Below, one piece after another: positions 47,284 to 49,273 of a stretch of DNA of 49,273 bases (position 1 is the first letter of the stretch; every line of letters starts with the position of its first letter). Under the pieces are notes generated by a model. The model saw nothing but the letters and a program-made list of their open reading frames with translations, was not told the DNA's origin and ran no database searches. The stretch comes from Butyrivibrio sp. GTDB lineage: Bacteria; Bacillota; Clostridia; Lachnospirales; Lachnospiraceae. The position numbers and the translations under genes are program-made. The stretch is taken from positions 23,998-73,270 of the forward strand of contig SVGA01000019.1 in assembly GCA_015056575.1 (NCBI GenBank). The letters run 5' to 3'.

Positions 47284-48009
47284 ATGGCAGTAGAGCATTT
47301 AGACTACTCCGATATGAACTTCACCAGTATAACAGGGGGCGCTAATAAATATAATACTGAGGAGATTACACAGGTCGATGTAGAGAAGCTTCTCAAGATG
47401 AAAGATCAGATTGAGGACTTCAGAGTAATGATGATGAAATACGACTGTGCACTCTCAGAAATCAGAACCAAGCTTGATGTGCTTAACAAGGATCTGGCTC
47501 TTCGAAACAAGAGAAATCCATTCGAGGCTATCAAGATGAGGATAAAGACTCCGCTTAGTATCTACAACAAACTGGCGAGCAAAGGTATTGATTTCACTCT
47601 CGAGAACATTGAAAAAGAACTTTCGGACATTGCCGGAATTCGTGTTATATGTTCCTTTGTGGATGACATTTATATGCTGGCCGATTGTCTTGTAAAGCAG
47701 GATGACATCAGAGTTATACAGAGCAAGGATTACATCAAGAAGCCCAAGAGCAGTGGCTACAGAAGCCTTCATCTGATCATCGAGATTCCTATTTTCCTGA
47801 CACAGGACAAGGAATACATGAAGGTGGAAGTGCAGTTCAGAACAATTGCAATGGATTTCTGGGCAAGCCTTGAACACAAGATGAAGTACAAAAAAGATAT
47901 TGAAAACGCCGACGTTATAACTGAAGACCTGAAGTTCAGTGCAGACCTCATCAATCAGATAGATATGAGGATGCAGCAGATTCGTGAGAAGATCGACGAA
48001 ACTGAATAA
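47284..48009 (+). CDS. relQ: Small alarmone synthetase, RelQ/YjbM type
   Basis: The 241-residue protein is a single RelA/SpoT synthetase domain without hydrolase or TGS/ACT domains, as in RelQ. Seen are the fold's DIAGIRVICSFVDDIY, the substrate loop KKPKSSGYRSLHLIIE and VEVQFRTIAMDFWASLEH, with the Glu and Gln needed for catalysis. It makes (p)ppGpp from GTP/GDP and ATP. A TATAAT box (47245-47250) lies 34 bp upstream, and GGAAAGGAAGTG precedes the ATG. The gene is monocistronic, ending in a shared bidirectional terminator. Confidence 0.93.
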   Translation: MAVEHLDYSDMNFTSITGGANKYNTEEITQVDVEKLLKMKDQIEDFRVMMMKYDCALSEIRTKLDVLNKDLALRNKRNPFEAIKMRIKTPLSIYNKLASKGIDFTLENIEKELSDIAGIRVICSFVDDIYMLADCLVKQDDIRVIQSKDYIKKPKSSGYRSLHLIIEIPIFLTQDKEYMKVEVQFRTIAMDFWASLEHKMKYKKDIENADVITEDLKFSADLINQIDMRMQQIREKIDETE

Positions 48010-48013
48010 AATA

Positions 48014-48080
48014 AAAAACATGCACATTCTTTTCTCATGTATGATACGCATAAAGACAGGAAAGTAATGTGCATGTTTTT
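48014..48080. terminator. Bidirectional terminator between convergent genes
   Basis: A perfect 15-bp inverted repeat AAAAACATGCACATT/AATGTGCATGTTTTT (48014-48028 with 48066-48080) with a 37-nt loop serves relQ on + and the methyltransferase on -. Confidence 0.85.
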
Positions 48081-48110
48081 GTTATATGGAAGAACTTTTA
48101 TTTGATGTGA

Positions 48111-48974
48111 TCAGTAAGCAGTCCATCTTCCGCTGGCTCCGCAGGGAAGGATGAGGCCGTTGGACTTAACGGGAAGACCGATCTCACCGGCTTCCACGGT
48201 TCCCTTGTGAATGGGATCAAGCACTGTGTGGAGCATATAGGACAGAACAGCTGGCTGAAGTCCTGTGGTGTATGAATTGATAAGGAAGAACAGCGGATTA
48301 TCCGAAAGGAGCTGAGCACTCAGTTTGATGAAGGGAAAAACAGATTCCTCAATCTTCCAGATTTCACCCTTGGGTCCTCTTCCGTAGGAAGGGGGATCCA
48401 TGATTATGGCGTCATATTTGTTGCCCCGACGGATCTCACGCTCTACAAATTTGACGCAGTCGTCAACAAGGTATCTTATGGGAGCTTCGGAAAGTCCCGA
48501 TGAAGCCGCATTTTCTTTTGCCCAGGCTACCATACCCTTGGCGGCATCCACATGTGTTACCTTGGCACCGGCCTTGGCAGCGGATACGGTTGCTCCGCCG
48601 GTGTAGGCAAAGAGGTTAAGGACCTTGATGGGACGATCTGCTTCCTTTATTAATGTAGAGAACCAATCCCAGTTGGCAGCCTGCTCAGGGAAAAGACCGG
48701 TGTGCTTGAAGCTGAAGGGCTTCAGATTAAAGGTGAGATCCCTGTAGGAGATGGACCATTCCTCCGGAAGCTTGTGGAATTCCCATTCGCCCCCGCCCTT
48801 GTTGCTGCGGTGGTAATGGCCGTTGGGCTTCTTCCATCCGAAGTGATTCTTGTCGGTGTTCCATATTACCTGAGGATCGGGACGCACAAGAAAATAGTTT
48901 CCCCACCTCTCGAGCTTCTCCCCCGAAGAGGTATCTATTACTTCATAGTCTTTCCAATTATCTGCGATCCACAT
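48111..48974 (-). CDS. Class I SAM-dependent methyltransferase, RlmI/RlmK-like
   Basis: The 287-residue protein has a short N-terminal strand-rich part and a Rossmann methyltransferase domain with VLNLFAYTGGATVSAAKAGA (SAM motif I) and the catalytic MDPPSYGRG (motif IV). Both are characteristic of the 23S rRNA m5C/m7G methyltransferases RlmI and RlmK. It lacks their PUA domain, so the substrate cannot be fixed; an rRNA cytosine or guanine is likely. GGAG (reverse strand, 48985-48988) lies just before the start. It is the only clear - strand gene of the window. Confidence 0.88.
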   Translation of the reverse strand: MWIADNWKDYEVIDTSSGEKLERWGNYFLVRPDPQVIWNTDKNHFGWKKPNGHYHRSNKGGGEWEFHKLPEEWSISYRDLTFNLKPFSFKHTGLFPEQAANWDWFSTLIKEADRPIKVLNLFAYTGGATVSAAKAGAKVTHVDAAKGMVAWAKENAASSGLSEAPIRYLVDDCVKFVEREIRRGNKYDAIIMDPPSYGRGPKGEIWKIEESVFPFIKLSAQLLSDNPLFFLINSYTTGLQPAVLSYMLHTVLDPIHKGTVEAGEIGLPVKSNGLILPCGASGRWTAY

Positions 48975-49020
48975 ATATATTTCTCCAATACCGTTTCATC
49001 TATAATAAATTAACACTTAT

Positions 49021-49049
49021 ATGATATACTAAATTAAATTTTGTTACAA
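49021..49049 (-). promoter_or_regulatory. Probable promoter of the methyltransferase gene
   Basis: On the reverse strand TTGTAA (49049-49044), a 17-bp spacer and TATCAT (49026-49021) lie about 50 bp before the start codon. Confidence 0.5.
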
Positions 49050-49179
49050 TTGCACGAAGCATTTTACCGTTTAGGGGTTGACAGGTCTATACGCAATGGG
49101 CAAAAGATTAAATTAGATCAAGAAAAACAGTCGTAAAACGCTGATTTTGGGATAAAAGAGATTAATTTATAAAAACTTG

Positions 49180-49273
49180 TTGCATATGCACAAAAAATGT
49201 TTTATACTAACAAACGCTGTGACATGATAGCTATGAAGCGTGAGGTTGCTGCTTTATCCAGTTAAGCAGGTTT
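49180..49273 (+). promoter_or_regulatory. Promoter and beginning of a structured 5' leader, cut by window end
   Basis: TTGCAT (49180-49185), a 17-bp spacer and TATACT (49203-49208) start a + strand transcript. The first bases fold: ACGCT...AGCGT (near 49214-49240) and CTGCTT...AAGCAG (near 49250-49270). No start codon with a ribosome site appears before the window ends. It reads like a cis-acting leader, for instance a ribosomal-protein operon leader, but the gene is not visible. The preceding 49050-49179 shows nothing recognisable. Confidence 0.5.

Overview
The window looks like chromosome of an anaerobic Firmicute of the Lachnospiraceae, probably Butyrivibrio- or Pseudobutyrivibrio-like. 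This is inferred from protein character (type III glutamine synthetase, DapL, ANTAR regulation of nitrogen genes, BlaI/M56 and PadR/FtsW-like pairs, YesM-type two-component system) and strong AGGAGG-type ribosome binding sites. No rRNA, tRNA, CRISPR array or insertion sequence was seen. Nearly every gene is on the + strand.

Positions 1-8.2 kb form an AT-rich accessory region. It holds a cut gene end, a BlaI/M56 signalling pair behind a dyad operator, an XRE regulator with a helical-repeat tail, a 17-codon remnant of the 3' end of a tuf (EF-Tu) gene with its terminator, a probable structured noncoding RNA with its own promoter and terminator, a PBECR4-like protein, a PadR regulator coupled to an FtsW/RodA-like membrane protein, a membrane-anchored XRE regulator, and a small secreted peptide with a double-glycine leader. 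From 8.3 to 10.2 kb lie an ECF sigma factor, a putative anti-sigma factor and two small membrane proteins.

Positions 10.2-18.7 kb hold the most unusual unit, a translationally coupled biosynthetic operon. It encodes a fused acetyl-CoA carboxyltransferase (AccD-AccA) without a zinc ribbon, a type II thioesterase, a discrete malonyl acyltransferase, and a 1648-residue protein with the order fatty acyl-AMP ligase, carrier protein, ketosynthase, carrier protein, alpha-oxoamine synthase. A D-aminoacyl-tRNA deacylase follows. The logic predicts fatty acid + malonyl unit + amino acid giving an amino-diketone that could close to an alkyl hydroxypyrrole or pyrrolinone, which resembles the PigJ/PigH step of prodigiosin synthesis. 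DapL follows as a separate unit.

Positions 20.1-34.5 kb are a nitrogen-assimilation cluster: AsnB, GlnN (GSIII), GltB, GltD, an AmtB fused to a PII domain, GlnA (GSI) and an ANTAR RNA-binding antiterminator. The leaders of asnB and amtB each contain two short hairpins with hexaloops bearing A1 and G4, the second overlapping a terminator. This is the known ANTAR target architecture, so the regulator probably controls its own neighbourhood.

Positions 34.6-45.5 kb are a chitobiose/GlcNAc utilisation operon: GH94 diacetylchitobiose phosphorylase, phosphohexomutase, YesM-type kinase, sugar ABC transporter (binding protein, two permeases), AraC-type response regulator and NagA. The right end carries a Cys-rich small protein with a SARP-like (wHTH-BTAD) regulator preceded by phased heptamer repeats, a RelQ-type alarmone synthetase, a convergent RlmI/RlmK-like methyltransferase, and a promoter with a structured leader that runs off the window.
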